Source: Mobilicoccus massiliensis (GTDB lineage Bacteria; Actinomycetota; Actinomycetes; Actinomycetales; Dermatophilaceae). Taken from it: a stretch of 64,000 bases of DNA. The translations under genes and the position numbers were made by a program. Location of the stretch: positions 298,551 through 362,550 of the forward strand of contig NZ_LN651327.1 in assembly GCF_000826525.2 (NCBI RefSeq), written 5' to 3'. The notes beneath the pieces are model-generated. The model saw only the letters and a program-made list of their open reading frames with translations. It was not told where the DNA came from and made no database searches. Position 1 is the stretch's first letter, and each line of letters starts with the position of its first letter. This document shows, piece by piece, positions 16,185 through 25,925 of this stretch.

Positions 16185-17251
16185 TCCTCGGCGCCCCCGA
16201 CGTGGTCCGGGCCCAGGTGTGGCTCGGGGGCCAGGAGTTCGAACTGCGCGAGTTCGCCGTTCCCGAGCTCGCCCCGGGAGAGGCGCTCGTCGCGGTCGAC
16301 CTCGCGACGATCTGCGGCAGTGATCTGCACACGGTCTCCGGACGTCGACCGGGTGCACATCCCGGGATCCTCGGCCACGAGGTCGTCGGACACGTCGTCG
16401 CCGTCGCCGACGAGGCACCGGCCGGCGTCGACGGCGTGGCCCTGCAGGTGGGTGACCGCGTCGTGTGGTCGGTGACCTCCGCGTGCGGCACGTGCGACCG
16501 CTGCGCGGCGGGTAGGAGCGCCAAGTGCCGTGCGCTGCTCAAGACGGGGCATGAGCCCCTCGACGGACCGTGGCCGCTCTCCGGCGGGCACGCCTCCCAC
16601 GTTCACCTGCGCGCGGGCACGGCCGCGGTGCGAGTACCGAGCGAGATCCCCGATGCCTCCGCCGCGATGGCGGCGTGTGCGCTGGCGACCGCCTGCGCGT
16701 GCGTCGAGGCGGCGGCCGGTCCGGGCCTCGGCGGGGCTCGGGTGCTCGTCGTCGGCGCGGGCATGCTCGGCCTCTGCGCCGCGGCCCTGGCCCGAAGCGC
16801 GGGCGCGGTGAGCGTCGCCGTCGCCGAACTCGACCCCGAACGTGCCCACCGCGCACGGGAGCTCGGTGCAGACACGGTCATCACCCCTCCCGCGACCCCC
16901 GAAGGCGGTGTCGACGTCGCCATCGAGCTGTCCGGCCACCCCGACGGCGTTGCGCTGGCGATCGGCGCTCTGGACGTCGGCGGGCGCGCCGCGCTCGCGG
17001 GCTCGGTCACACCGGGTGCACCCGTGCCGATCGATCCCGAACGCGTCGTGCGTCGGCACCTCGGCATCGTCGGGGTCCACAACTACGAGCCGCGTCATCT
17101 GGCGGCGGCGGTCGACTTCCTCGCCGAGTCCGGAGCCGCGTACGACTGGCCGGGGCTCGTCGCCGACCCCGTCGCCCTCGACGACCTTCCGGCGGCGTTC
17201 GCGTCACCCGTGGGTGGAATCCTTCGACGCTCGATCACTCCGGCGTCCTGA
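16181..17251 (+). CDS. zinc-binding alcohol dehydrogenase, phosphonate-catabolism type
   Basis: A 356-residue medium-chain dehydrogenase. Catalytic zinc ligands are in TICGSDLHTV and GILGHEVVGH. The structural zinc site is the Cys cluster CGTCDRCAAGRSAKC. The NAD(P) motif is VLVVGAGMLGLCAAALA. The family is the one proposed to accompany phosphonate breakdown (TIGR03366). It may interconvert phosphonoacetaldehyde, or the acetaldehyde released by phosphonatase, with the matching alcohol; this is inference. The GTG start overlaps the stop of the HAD gene, so the two form an operon. Confidence 0.83.
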   Translation: MILGAPDVVRAQVWLGGQEFELREFAVPELAPGEALVAVDLATICGSDLHTVSGRRPGAHPGILGHEVVGHVVAVADEAPAGVDGVALQVGDRVVWSVTSACGTCDRCAAGRSAKCRALLKTGHEPLDGPWPLSGGHASHVHLRAGTAAVRVPSEIPDASAAMAACALATACACVEAAAGPGLGGARVLVVGAGMLGLCAAALARSAGAVSVAVAELDPERAHRARELGADTVITPPATPEGGVDVAIELSGHPDGVALAIGALDVGGRAALAGSVTPGAPVPIDPERVVRRHLGIVGVHNYEPRHLAAAVDFLAESGAAYDWPGLVADPVALDDLPAAFASPVGGILRRSITPAS

Positions 17252-17318
17252 CCCGCCCATCGGCCACCGCGCCACGCGGGGGCACACAGAGTCCGGCACA
17301 GGGATCAGTCGGACCGCG

Positions 17319-17921
17319 TCAGACGTTCCCGGTTCCCTCGATGCGCCGACGCAGACGCTCGAACAGGCCGGGCTCCTGCTCACCGACCTCGAGTGTCTTG
17401 ACCTTCACCTCGTCGAAGAGGCCGTACCCGTGCACGATGACGACGCGATCGGCGGGCCCCGGGATCGGGTTGGGCCGCATCTCCTGTCGAGTTCCGCCGA
17501 ACAGGTGGAAACCGCGCACGTGCACGTCGAAACCCGGCGGCACGATGAACGTCACCTCACCGAACATCGACCACGTGCGGAACTCGACCTGGTCGCGTTC
17601 GAGGATCGCCTCGCGAAGATCGATGATGACCTCACCGAACACGCTGACCGCCGTGGTCCCGGCCCCGACCGTGAACCGTCCTCGGCGGGTGCAGTCGCCG
17701 AACACCGCGACCAGGGTCTTCTCCGGTGGCGGCAGCGGTCGCGACACCTCACCGTGCATGGGGCGGGGCACGAGTGCTCCCGTGGGTTCGCCGCCCAGCG
17801 CCTCCGGCGGCCGGATGCCGTCGGGACCGATGACCGGCATCGGCTCCTGCCCGGGCGGCACGGGGCTCGCACGGTGGGGAACGGCGTCCTGCGGCTGGTT
17901 CCAGGCGGCGGGATCGGTCAT
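17319..17921 (-). CDS. LiaF-like cell-wall stress response domain protein
   Basis: A 200-residue soluble protein. Residues 1-65 are proline-rich and probably disordered. The rest is a beta-rich repeat domain of the LiaF/YvqF C-terminal type (cell wall-active antibiotics response): LVAVFGDCTRRGRF, VSVFGEVIIDLREA, SMFGEVTFIVPPGFDV and HLFGGT show the repeating hydrophobic-FG pattern. In actinomycetes such domains usually follow a DUF1707 domain, which I do not see here. Partners and ligand are unknown. GGAG precedes the ATG. Confidence 0.7.
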   Translation of the reverse strand: MTDPAAWNQPQDAVPHRASPVPPGQEPMPVIGPDGIRPPEALGGEPTGALVPRPMHGEVSRPLPPPEKTLVAVFGDCTRRGRFTVGAGTTAVSVFGEVIIDLREAILERDQVEFRTWSMFGEVTFIVPPGFDVHVRGFHLFGGTRQEMRPNPIPGPADRVVIVHGYGLFDEVKVKTLEVGEQEPGLFERLRRRIEGTGNV

Positions 17922-17989
17922 GTCTCCAGGCTAGGCCGCGTGCTCGCACTCCGGGCGTGTTCAAGGGTGAACTCCGGGTGCGGCCCGGT

Positions 17990-19507
17990 TCAGGAGTCGC
18001 GCAGCTCCCGCTTGAGGATCTTGCCGCTCGCGTTGCGGGGCAGGTCGTCGACGAACCGGACGGACTTGGGCACCTTGAACCGCGCGAGCGACGTGCGGGC
18101 GTGCTCGACGATCTCGTCGGCGGTGAGGTCGCCCGCATCGGGGCGGCGGACGACGAACGCCTGCACCGCCTCCACCCACGTCTCGTCGGGCACGCCGATG
18201 ACCGCGACCTCGGCGACCCCGGGGTGGGTGTAGATCGCGTCCTCCACCTCCCGTGAGGCGATGAGCACGCCGCCGGAGTTGATGACGTCGCGCACCCGGT
18301 CGACGACCGTGATGTACCCCTGCTCGTCCTCGACGACGAGATCGCCGGAGTGGAACCACCCGCCGGCGAACGCGGCCGCGGTCTCCTCGGGCTTGTCCCA
18401 GTAGCCCTCGCACAGTTGCGGACTGCGGTAGACGACCTCCCCCTGCTCGCCCGGAGCGACGTCGTCGCCGGTGGCGTCGACGATCCGCATCTCGACGAAC
18501 AGCGTCGGTCGTCCCGCGGAGTTCGGCCGCTCGGCGTGTTCCTCGGGCCGCAGCACGCACGAGAGCGGCGCGATCTCCGACTGGCCGTAGCAGTTGTAGA
18601 ACCCGAGGTCGGGGAGCTTCTGCTGCAGCCGGGCGAGCACCGGCCCCGGCATGATGGAGGCGCCGTAGTACGCCTTCTGCAGCGCGGACAGGTCGCGGGT
18701 CGCGAAGTCGGGGTGGTTCGCGAGGGCCACCCACAGGGTGGGGGCGGCGAAGAACGCGTGGTGCCCGTCGGCCTCCATGCGCCGGAGGATCTCGGTCGGG
18801 TCGGGCGTCTCGAGGATCGTGTTCGTCGCTCCGACGGCGAGCCACGGCAACAGGAACACGTGCATCTGCGCGGAGTGGTAGAGCGGCATGACGTGCAGCG
18901 GAGCGTCGTCCTCGTGCATGTCGAGGGCGTGGATGCAGCCCATGTACTCGTGGACGAACGCGCGGTGCGTGAGCATCGCGCCCTTGGGGGCCGAGGTGGT
19001 GCCGGAGGTGTAGAGGAGCTGGCAGAGATCGGTGTCGTCGACGTCGACGTCGAGTTGCGGTGTCGAACCGGAAAGAGCGACCTCGAGGATGCTGCCGTCC
19101 TCGTCCCGCAGGCCGAGCACATTGTCGGGAGCCGAGTCGGCCTTCTCGAGAACCGGACGCAATGCGGGATCGACCAGCATCGTCGACGCCCCGCACTGCT
19201 CGAGGATGTAGTCGAGCTCGCGCGGCGTGAACTGGTTGTTCATCGGCACGTGGACGAGCCCGGTGCGAGCACACGCGAGGAACGCGATGAGATAGGCGTC
19301 GGAGTTCTTGCCGAACGCCGCGACCCGGTCGCCCTTCGTCAGCCCGAGGTCGAGCAGATGCCCGGCGACCCGCGTGACGGCCTCGTCGAGTTCGGCGTAG
19401 GTCCACGTGCGATCGGCGAAGACCACGGCGGGCCGGTCGCGGAAGGTGCGGGCACTACGACGGACGATGTCGGCGACCGTGCTGCGGCGGGGGTTCACGT
19501 CGGGCAT
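17990..19507 (-). CDS. AMP-dependent acyl-CoA synthetase (fatty acid--CoA ligase type)
   Basis: The 505-residue adenylate-forming enzyme activates a carboxylic acid to its CoA thioester. The P-loop is LLYTSGTTSAPKGAMLTH, followed by NCYGQSEIAPL, GWFHSGDL, DRVRDVINSGG and the C-terminal catalytic Lys in NASGKILKREL. Length and motifs are complete. Similarity is to the FadD branch, but the chain length of the substrate cannot be read from the sequence. AGGAGAG precedes the ATG. It stands alone and is followed by a LiaF-like gene on the same strand. Confidence 0.88.
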   Translation of the reverse strand: MPDVNPRRSTVADIVRRSARTFRDRPAVVFADRTWTYAELDEAVTRVAGHLLDLGLTKGDRVAAFGKNSDAYLIAFLACARTGLVHVPMNNQFTPRELDYILEQCGASTMLVDPALRPVLEKADSAPDNVLGLRDEDGSILEVALSGSTPQLDVDVDDTDLCQLLYTSGTTSAPKGAMLTHRAFVHEYMGCIHALDMHEDDAPLHVMPLYHSAQMHVFLLPWLAVGATNTILETPDPTEILRRMEADGHHAFFAAPTLWVALANHPDFATRDLSALQKAYYGASIMPGPVLARLQQKLPDLGFYNCYGQSEIAPLSCVLRPEEHAERPNSAGRPTLFVEMRIVDATGDDVAPGEQGEVVYRSPQLCEGYWDKPEETAAAFAGGWFHSGDLVVEDEQGYITVVDRVRDVINSGGVLIASREVEDAIYTHPGVAEVAVIGVPDETWVEAVQAFVVRRPDAGDLTADEIVEHARTSLARFKVPKSVRFVDDLPRNASGKILKRELRDS

Positions 19508-20918
<1,411 letters not shown>

Positions 20919-20939
20919 CGCCGATCTCCAGGGGGAGCC

Positions 20940-22142
20940 GTGACGTTGTCCACTGCCATCAAGGGGCGGTTTGTTCTGGCGGACGGCGTGCACCGGGGCG
21001 TGGTCTCCATCGCCGGAGACCGCATCGGCTCGGTCACTCCCGGCGCGGTCGGCTCGATCGCGCCCGGAGGCCTCGAGCAGTTCGACGACGACCACGTCAT
21101 CGTCCCGGGGTTCGTCGATCTGCACTGTCACGGCGCTGCCGGCGGTGAGTACGGCGTCGGCGTCGATCCGGCGCGCAGAGCGTCGGCGTACCACCTCGCG
21201 CACGGGTCGACGACCCAGGTGGCGAGCCTCGTCTCGAACGTCCCGCAGGTTCTCGAACGGGGCGTCCGCGAGTGCGCCGAGCTCGTCGCCGACGGCACCC
21301 TCGCCGGCATCCACCTCGAGGGCCCGTTCCTCTCGACGGTGCGCTGCGGTGCGCAGAACCCCGCAGTGCTCACCGACGTCGATCCCCGGCTCGTCGAGGC
21401 CCTCGTCGAGGCGTGTGCGCAGGCCGGGGTACCCGACGCGATCGTGCAGTGGACGTACGCGCCCGAACGCGACCTCGAGGGTGTCTTCCCGCGATGTCTC
21501 GCCGACGCGGGCATCCTCCCGGCCATCGGGCACACCGACGCCGACGCCGTGACCACCCGAATCGCCATGGAGGTGTGCGTCGCCCAGGCCGAACGGGTCC
21601 GTGGCGGGCGCCCCCTCGTGACACACCTGTTCAACGGGATGCCCTCGCTGCACCACCGCAGCCCCGGGCCCGTCGCGGCCACGATCGCCGCCGCGGCGAG
21701 CGGGAGCGCCGTGGCGGAGGTGATCTCCGACGGTCAGCACCTCGACGCCGAGACGGTCCGGTTCGTGTTCGACACCGTCGGCGCGGGCTCGATCGCCCTC
21801 ATCACCGACGCGATGGCCGCGTGCGGCATGCCCGACGGTGCGTACTCCCTCGGGGGCCAGGACGTCGAGGTCGCCCACGGGGCAGCGCGGCTCGTGCACG
21901 GCGAAGGGCTGGCCGGCTCGATCGCGCCCCTCGTCGACTGCCTGCGCTTCGCGGTGCGGCAGGCCGGCATCCCGTTGCACGAGGCCGCCCGGGCCGCGAG
22001 TGCGACCCCGGCCTCGGTGCTCGGGATCGACGACCACGTCGGCAGTATCGAGCCGGGCAAGCTCGCCGACCTCGTCGTGCTCGACGGCGATCTGCGGGTC
22101 GTGCGGGTCATGCGCCGCGGCGCCTGGGTCGACGCCGCCTGA
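20940..22142 (+). CDS. nagA: N-acetylglucosamine-6-phosphate deacetylase
   Basis: A 400-residue amidohydrolase that removes acetate from GlcNAc-6-phosphate during amino sugar recycling or catabolism. Metal and substrate residues are visible in VDLHCHGAAGG, GIHLEGPF, GHTDADA, THLFNGM, SDGQH and ITDAMAACG, with the terminal GSIEPGKLADLVVLD typical of amidohydrolases. Starts at GTG 20940 after GGGGGAG. It lies 21 bases after asd and 36 before a Cof-type phosphatase gene, so the three may be one transcript. No PTS genes are nearby. Confidence 0.9.
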   Translation: MTLSTAIKGRFVLADGVHRGVVSIAGDRIGSVTPGAVGSIAPGGLEQFDDDHVIVPGFVDLHCHGAAGGEYGVGVDPARRASAYHLAHGSTTQVASLVSNVPQVLERGVRECAELVADGTLAGIHLEGPFLSTVRCGAQNPAVLTDVDPRLVEALVEACAQAGVPDAIVQWTYAPERDLEGVFPRCLADAGILPAIGHTDADAVTTRIAMEVCVAQAERVRGGRPLVTHLFNGMPSLHHRSPGPVAATIAAAASGSAVAEVISDGQHLDAETVRFVFDTVGAGSIALITDAMAACGMPDGAYSLGGQDVEVAHGAARLVHGEGLAGSIAPLVDCLRFAVRQAGIPLHEAARAASATPASVLGIDDHVGSIEPGKLADLVVLDGDLRVVRVMRRGAWVDAA

Positions 22143-22178
22143 TCCGGCCCCGTCGCCGAGACCGCCTACCCTGGGTCG

Positions 22179-23039
22179 ATGAACGCGTCGAGGCCGAGGT
22201 TGATCGCCACCGATCTCGACGGCACGCTGCTCGACCCGCGCGGGCTGGTCACCGACTTCACCCGTGAGGTGCTCTCGCGGGTCTGGGAGAGCGGCGTGGA
22301 GACCCTCTTCGTCACCGCCCGGCCGCCGCGCTGGATCGACGCACTCGCCGATGCGGTCGGCGGCCACGGTTACGCGATCTGTGCGAACGGCGCGTTCCTC
22401 TACGACGTGAACGAGCGTGAGGTCGTGCAGTCGAACCTCATCGACGTCGAGGCCGTTCGCGCCATCGTCGACGACCTGCGGCGGGCCATCCCGCGGGTCG
22501 GTTTTGCCGTCGAGCACGCCCGCGGCATGCACCGCGAGCACGCGTACGGCCCGGTGGATCCGAGGCTTGCCGGCCGCAGTGCGACGAGTGGACCCTTCGA
22601 CGCCGCCGACGTCTCCGCCCTCCCGGGGGTGGGAAAGCTGCTCGCGCGGATCCCGACCGACGAGGGCGACGACATGCCGGGGTCGGTGCGCGAGACCGCC
22701 GAGGGACTCGCGTTCATCGCGCGGGTGCGGGAGATCGTCGGTGACCGCGCCGTCGTCAACTACTCCGGTGCGTGCGGGCTCGCCGAGATCGGCCCCTCCG
22801 GCGTGAGCAAGGCGAGCGCGCTGGCCACGTGGTGCGACGGGCGCGGCATCACCCCCGGCGAGGTCTGGGCCTTCGGCGACATGCCCAACGACATCCCGAT
22901 GCTCACGTGGGCCGGGCGCTCGTTCGCCGTCGCGGGCTCCCCACCCGAGGTGCGCGAGGCCGCCACCGACACCTGTGGCCCCAACGACGCCGACGGCGTG
23001 GCCCGTGCGCTGCTGCGCCTGCTCGACCGAGACGGCTGA
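22179..23039 (+). CDS. Cof-type HAD-superfamily phosphatase
   Basis: A 286-residue cytoplasmic phosphatase. Motif I is ATDLDGTLLD, the cap follows ARPPRWIDALADAVGG, the Lys motif is GVSKASALATW and the acidic motif is GDMPNDIPML. Cof-type (HAD IIB) enzymes dephosphorylate sugar phosphates and cofactors such as flavins. Being next to nagA, a phosphosugar substrate is plausible but not shown. Confidence 0.82.
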   Translation: MNASRPRLIATDLDGTLLDPRGLVTDFTREVLSRVWESGVETLFVTARPPRWIDALADAVGGHGYAICANGAFLYDVNEREVVQSNLIDVEAVRAIVDDLRRAIPRVGFAVEHARGMHREHAYGPVDPRLAGRSATSGPFDAADVSALPGVGKLLARIPTDEGDDMPGSVRETAEGLAFIARVREIVGDRAVVNYSGACGLAEIGPSGVSKASALATWCDGRGITPGEVWAFGDMPNDIPMLTWAGRSFAVAGSPPEVREAATDTCGPNDADGVARALLRLLDRDG

Positions 23040-23087
23040 GACAGCGGGCCGGTGTGGCGTGGCGGGCCGGTGCGTGATCGGGGCTGA

Positions 23088-23780
23088 TCACCCGGGAACC
23101 TGCCACTCGATCGTGTGTCGAAACCCCAAGCGTCGGCGCATCCGCGCCCCCGGGAGCATCGTCTCGACGAGCGCGCGGAGTTCGTCGAACGGCATCGTCG
23201 GCTCGGCGACGGGAAACGGATCGACCGGCGGCCCGGCCGTGCTCGGGCGCGGGTGTCTGATGAGGCCGATGACGGGGTTGGTGACGGCGGACGCGAGGTC
23301 CCACGCGTGGTCCCGCACCGTCGCCGGGGGTGCGAGGCCGACGACGAGGAGCCGGCCGCCGGGCGCGAGCAGACGTCTGACCTGCGTCAACGCGTCTGCC
23401 GCGTCGAGGTGATGCAGGACCGCGACCATCGTCACGAGGTCGAACGCCCGCGGTGGCGCCGGCCGGCCGTCGGGCGCCCGACCGGTTCCGAGGTGCTCGA
23501 GCGACAGGTCGACGATCGTGACGTTGGCCAGGTCCGCGCAGCGTCGGGCCGCGTCGCGTCGCATCTGCGGATCGGCGTCCACTCCGACGACCTCGTCGAA
23601 GTGGGGCGACAGCACGGCCGCCAACCCACCCTGACCACAGCCGACGTCGAGGGCGGCCCGTCGGCGTCGCGGCAACCGCGAGACGATCCACGGGTGGAAG
23701 TGATCGTTGTGGCTCCACGGGTGCCGGTCGTTGAACGCGCGCAGGGCACGCCCGGCCACGCGCCTGCCCGTCACACTCAC
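23088..23780 (-). CDS. class I SAM-dependent methyltransferase
   Basis: A 230-residue Rossmann-fold methyltransferase: SAM motif ALDVGCGQGGLAAVL, acidic loop VVGVDADPQM, and motif IV region VTMVAVLHHLDAADAL followed by LLAPGGRLLVVGL. The overall pattern resembles small-molecule methyltransferases of the UbiE/Methyltransf_11 type. The GTG at 23780 overlaps the stop of the secreted-protein gene (GTGA), and no better ribosome-binding site exists, so translation is probably coupled. Substrate unknown. Confidence 0.75.
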   Translation of the reverse strand: MSVTGRRVAGRALRAFNDRHPWSHNDHFHPWIVSRLPRRRRAALDVGCGQGGLAAVLSPHFDEVVGVDADPQMRRDAARRCADLANVTIVDLSLEHLGTGRAPDGRPAPPRAFDLVTMVAVLHHLDAADALTQVRRLLAPGGRLLVVGLAPPATVRDHAWDLASAVTNPVIGLIRHPRPSTAGPPVDPFPVAEPTMPFDELRALVETMLPGARMRRRLGFRHTIEWQVPG

Positions 23781-24760
23781 GGCCAGGTGCCGACCTGACC
23801 GTGGTTGGCGATGTCGGTGCCGGAGCCGTTGCGGTTGTCGCGGTCGACGTAGAGGCGCACCGAGCGGCCGACGCGGGCGAGGACGGGAGTCTCGTGCGTG
23901 ACCCGGGCCTTCGCGCCGGAGCCGGTGACGCAGACGCCGGCGTCGAGGTGGGAGACGCCGCCCCAGCCGCGGGAGGCGAGGGTCCTCGTGGTGACGCGGG
24001 GATTGATCTTGCGGGGAACGGTGTACTCGCGCAGTCGCGCACCGTCGAGACCGATGAGGACGTCGGCGCGCACGCCGCGCACCGTCGTCTCCCTCGTCCA
24101 CGTGAGAGCCCGGACGCCGCCGAAACCCGCGGTCGCGGCGTGCGGGCCGGTGCGCACGACGAGGTCGTTCTTGGCGTCGGCGCGGAGCGTGTAGCGATTG
24201 AGCCGGGTGCCGAGCACGGCGAAGAGGTACGGAGCGGCGTCGGTACCCGGGAGCGCCAGGTCTCGCACGCCGTTCCAGCCGTGGCCGATCCGGACGGGCT
24301 TGTCGGCTCTCCACGCGGGGGTGGTCTCTGCGGTTGCCACCGCCCGGGCACCGGGCGCGAGGTCGTTCGGGCCGACCACCCCGCCGACTCCCGACACACG
24401 CGCGCGTACCGACTGCAGCGTCCCGTCACGCAGAACGACGAGGGAGGTCATCGTCGCCTCGTCCCCGTCGACGCCGAAGCGTGCGGGCTCGACGAACCGC
24501 GGCGCGGGGGAGATCGCCCACCCGGCGTACGGCACCTTCTCGAACCGGCCCTCGCCGAAGACGGCCGCGGTCACGACACCCGACGGGTTCGTGCCCGTGA
24601 ACTCCGCCAGACAGGTGCGGGGGAGCTTCGCGGCTGCACCCGGCGCCGACGGCCGGGCCGGAGCCGACCTGGGCGTGGAAGTGGCGGTGGCGGGCGCGGT
24701 GCCGGTGGCCACAACGGCGGCGAGAGCGATGCCCGTCGTGAGTACGCGTCGGCGAGTCAT
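23777..24760 (-). CDS. secreted protein of unknown function, possibly beta-propeller
   Basis: A 327-residue exported protein with an N-terminal signal (RRR, then a hydrophobic Ala/Val stretch and a cleavage region near ATA, residue ~27). The mature part has recurring units of a Gly-Trp-Asn/Gly-Gly-Val turn followed by a hydrophobic strand and Leu-x-x-Tyr: HGWNGVRDLALPG, NRYTLRADA, REYTVPRK and RGWGGVSHLDAG. This resembles tachylectin-like or FG-GAP-like propeller blades, though I cannot confirm it. Two Cys residues are present in the mature region. It overlaps the methyltransferase gene by 4 bases. Confidence 0.65.
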   Translation of the reverse strand: MTRRRVLTTGIALAAVVATGTAPATATSTPRSAPARPSAPGAAAKLPRTCLAEFTGTNPSGVVTAAVFGEGRFEKVPYAGWAISPAPRFVEPARFGVDGDEATMTSLVVLRDGTLQSVRARVSGVGGVVGPNDLAPGARAVATAETTPAWRADKPVRIGHGWNGVRDLALPGTDAAPYLFAVLGTRLNRYTLRADAKNDLVVRTGPHAATAGFGGVRALTWTRETTVRGVRADVLIGLDGARLREYTVPRKINPRVTTRTLASRGWGGVSHLDAGVCVTGSGAKARVTHETPVLARVGRSVRLYVDRDNRNGSGTDIANHGQVGTWP

Positions 24761-24868
24761 CGGATCCCCCTGGGGGTCTTGAAGGTCATCGGAGATGAAC
24801 GGCGGTGGGAGGCAGTGAGTTTCAGGGTACGGCGTGCGCGGGCCCCGAGGTGGGTGTCGTGCGCACCC

Positions 24869-25678
24869 TCAGGCGTACTCGGCCAGCACGGCCGAGGACA
24901 GCGGCGGCCACGCCGTCACGGCCCATTCGCCGAACTTCGTGTCCGAGAGGCTGACACAGGCGACGCCGGCGTCGGGGTCGACCCAGAGGAAGCTGCCCGA
25001 CTGACCGAAGTGCCCGAACGTGCGTGGGGAGTTCTCCGGCGCCGTCCAGTGCGGGGACTTCTCGGCGCGGATCTCGCACCCGAGTCCCCAGTCGTTGGGG
25101 CGTTGCGCGCCGTAACCCGGCAGCACCCCGGCGAGACCGGGGAACGCGAGGGTGGAGGCGAGGTCGACGGCCTCCGCCATGAGCAGTCGCGGCGACAGCA
25201 GTTCGGTGGCCAGGGCCGCGAGATCGCCGATGGAGCCGACCATGCCGTGGGCGGGCGGCCCCTCGAGCCGGGTGTCGTGCATGTCGAGCAGTTCGAGGAC
25301 GCGGTCGTTCAGCTCGTCGGTGAAGGGTCGCCCGGTCGCGGCACAGAGGTGCTCGGCGGCCAGGTCGATGCCGCGGTTGGAGTAGATGCGCCGGTCGCCG
25401 ACGGGGGCGAGCACCGTGTCGGAGTCCGGAGAGAGCCCGGAGGCGTGCGAGAGCAGGTGGCGCAGCGTCGATTCCGATGGCCCGACCTCGTCGTCGAGGT
25501 CGATGACGCCCTCGAGGCATCCGTCGAGCACGGTCAGCGCGGAGGCGATCTTGGTCACGGAGGCCCACGGGTAGGTGCCGCCGGCGTCGAGCACGTCGAC
25601 GACGCCCTTCTCCCGGGTGACGACGGCGACGCTCGCGGCGCCCACGGGCCAGTCCTTCACCAGCTCGGACAGGTTCAC
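24869..25678 (-). CDS. serine hydrolase of the beta-lactamase/class C family
   Basis: A 269-residue penicillin-binding-fold hydrolase. The nucleophile motif S-x-x-K is in WASVTKIASAL, the second motif Y-x-N is in RRIYSNRGIDLAAE, and the third is FGHFGQSGSFL (HxG type). There is no signal peptide from the chosen start, so it may act in the cytoplasm as an esterase or amidase rather than a beta-lactamase. The GTG at 25678 follows GAGGAGGAACC at an ideal distance and is preferred over an upstream ATG. Confidence 0.82.
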   Translation of the reverse strand: MNLSELVKDWPVGAASVAVVTREKGVVDVLDAGGTYPWASVTKIASALTVLDGCLEGVIDLDDEVGPSESTLRHLLSHASGLSPDSDTVLAPVGDRRIYSNRGIDLAAEHLCAATGRPFTDELNDRVLELLDMHDTRLEGPPAHGMVGSIGDLAALATELLSPRLLMAEAVDLASTLAFPGLAGVLPGYGAQRPNDWGLGCEIRAEKSPHWTAPENSPRTFGHFGQSGSFLWVDPDAGVACVSLSDTKFGEWAVTAWPPLSSAVLAEYA

Positions 25679-25830
25679 GGTTCCTCCTCGTCGGTGGTTG
25701 GCGATCATTCTCGCCGCCGGCCCCGGGCTCACCCGGCGGCGGGGGTACCGTGACGAGGTCACGATGCGGTATCGGCTCGCCGGTCATCGTGTGCTCCTCG
25801 GGTGGGTTGCCGAGCGGAAGAGAGCGAACC

Positions 25831-25841
25831 TGATTGAATCA
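25831..25841. promoter_or_regulatory. palindrome upstream of the sugar ABC importer
   Basis: TGATTGAATCA is a perfect 11-bp palindrome, 84 bases before the start of the substrate-binding protein, in a locally less GC-rich patch. It is a candidate operator for a LacI- or GntR-type repressor, but no regulator gene is adjacent. Confidence 0.35.
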
Positions 25842-25925
25842 AGACCCCCTGGATGAAACACGAGACGAGGCAGGCCCCCTGAGCAGTTCCCCCACCCGCT
25901 TCGTCACACCCCCGAGGATGCGCCC

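Noticed and set aside
25803..25850. tRNA-like start (GGTTGCCGAGCGG) before the sugar importer
   Set aside because: No anticodon arm, T-arm (GGTTCGAATC type) or acceptor pairing could be found downstream.
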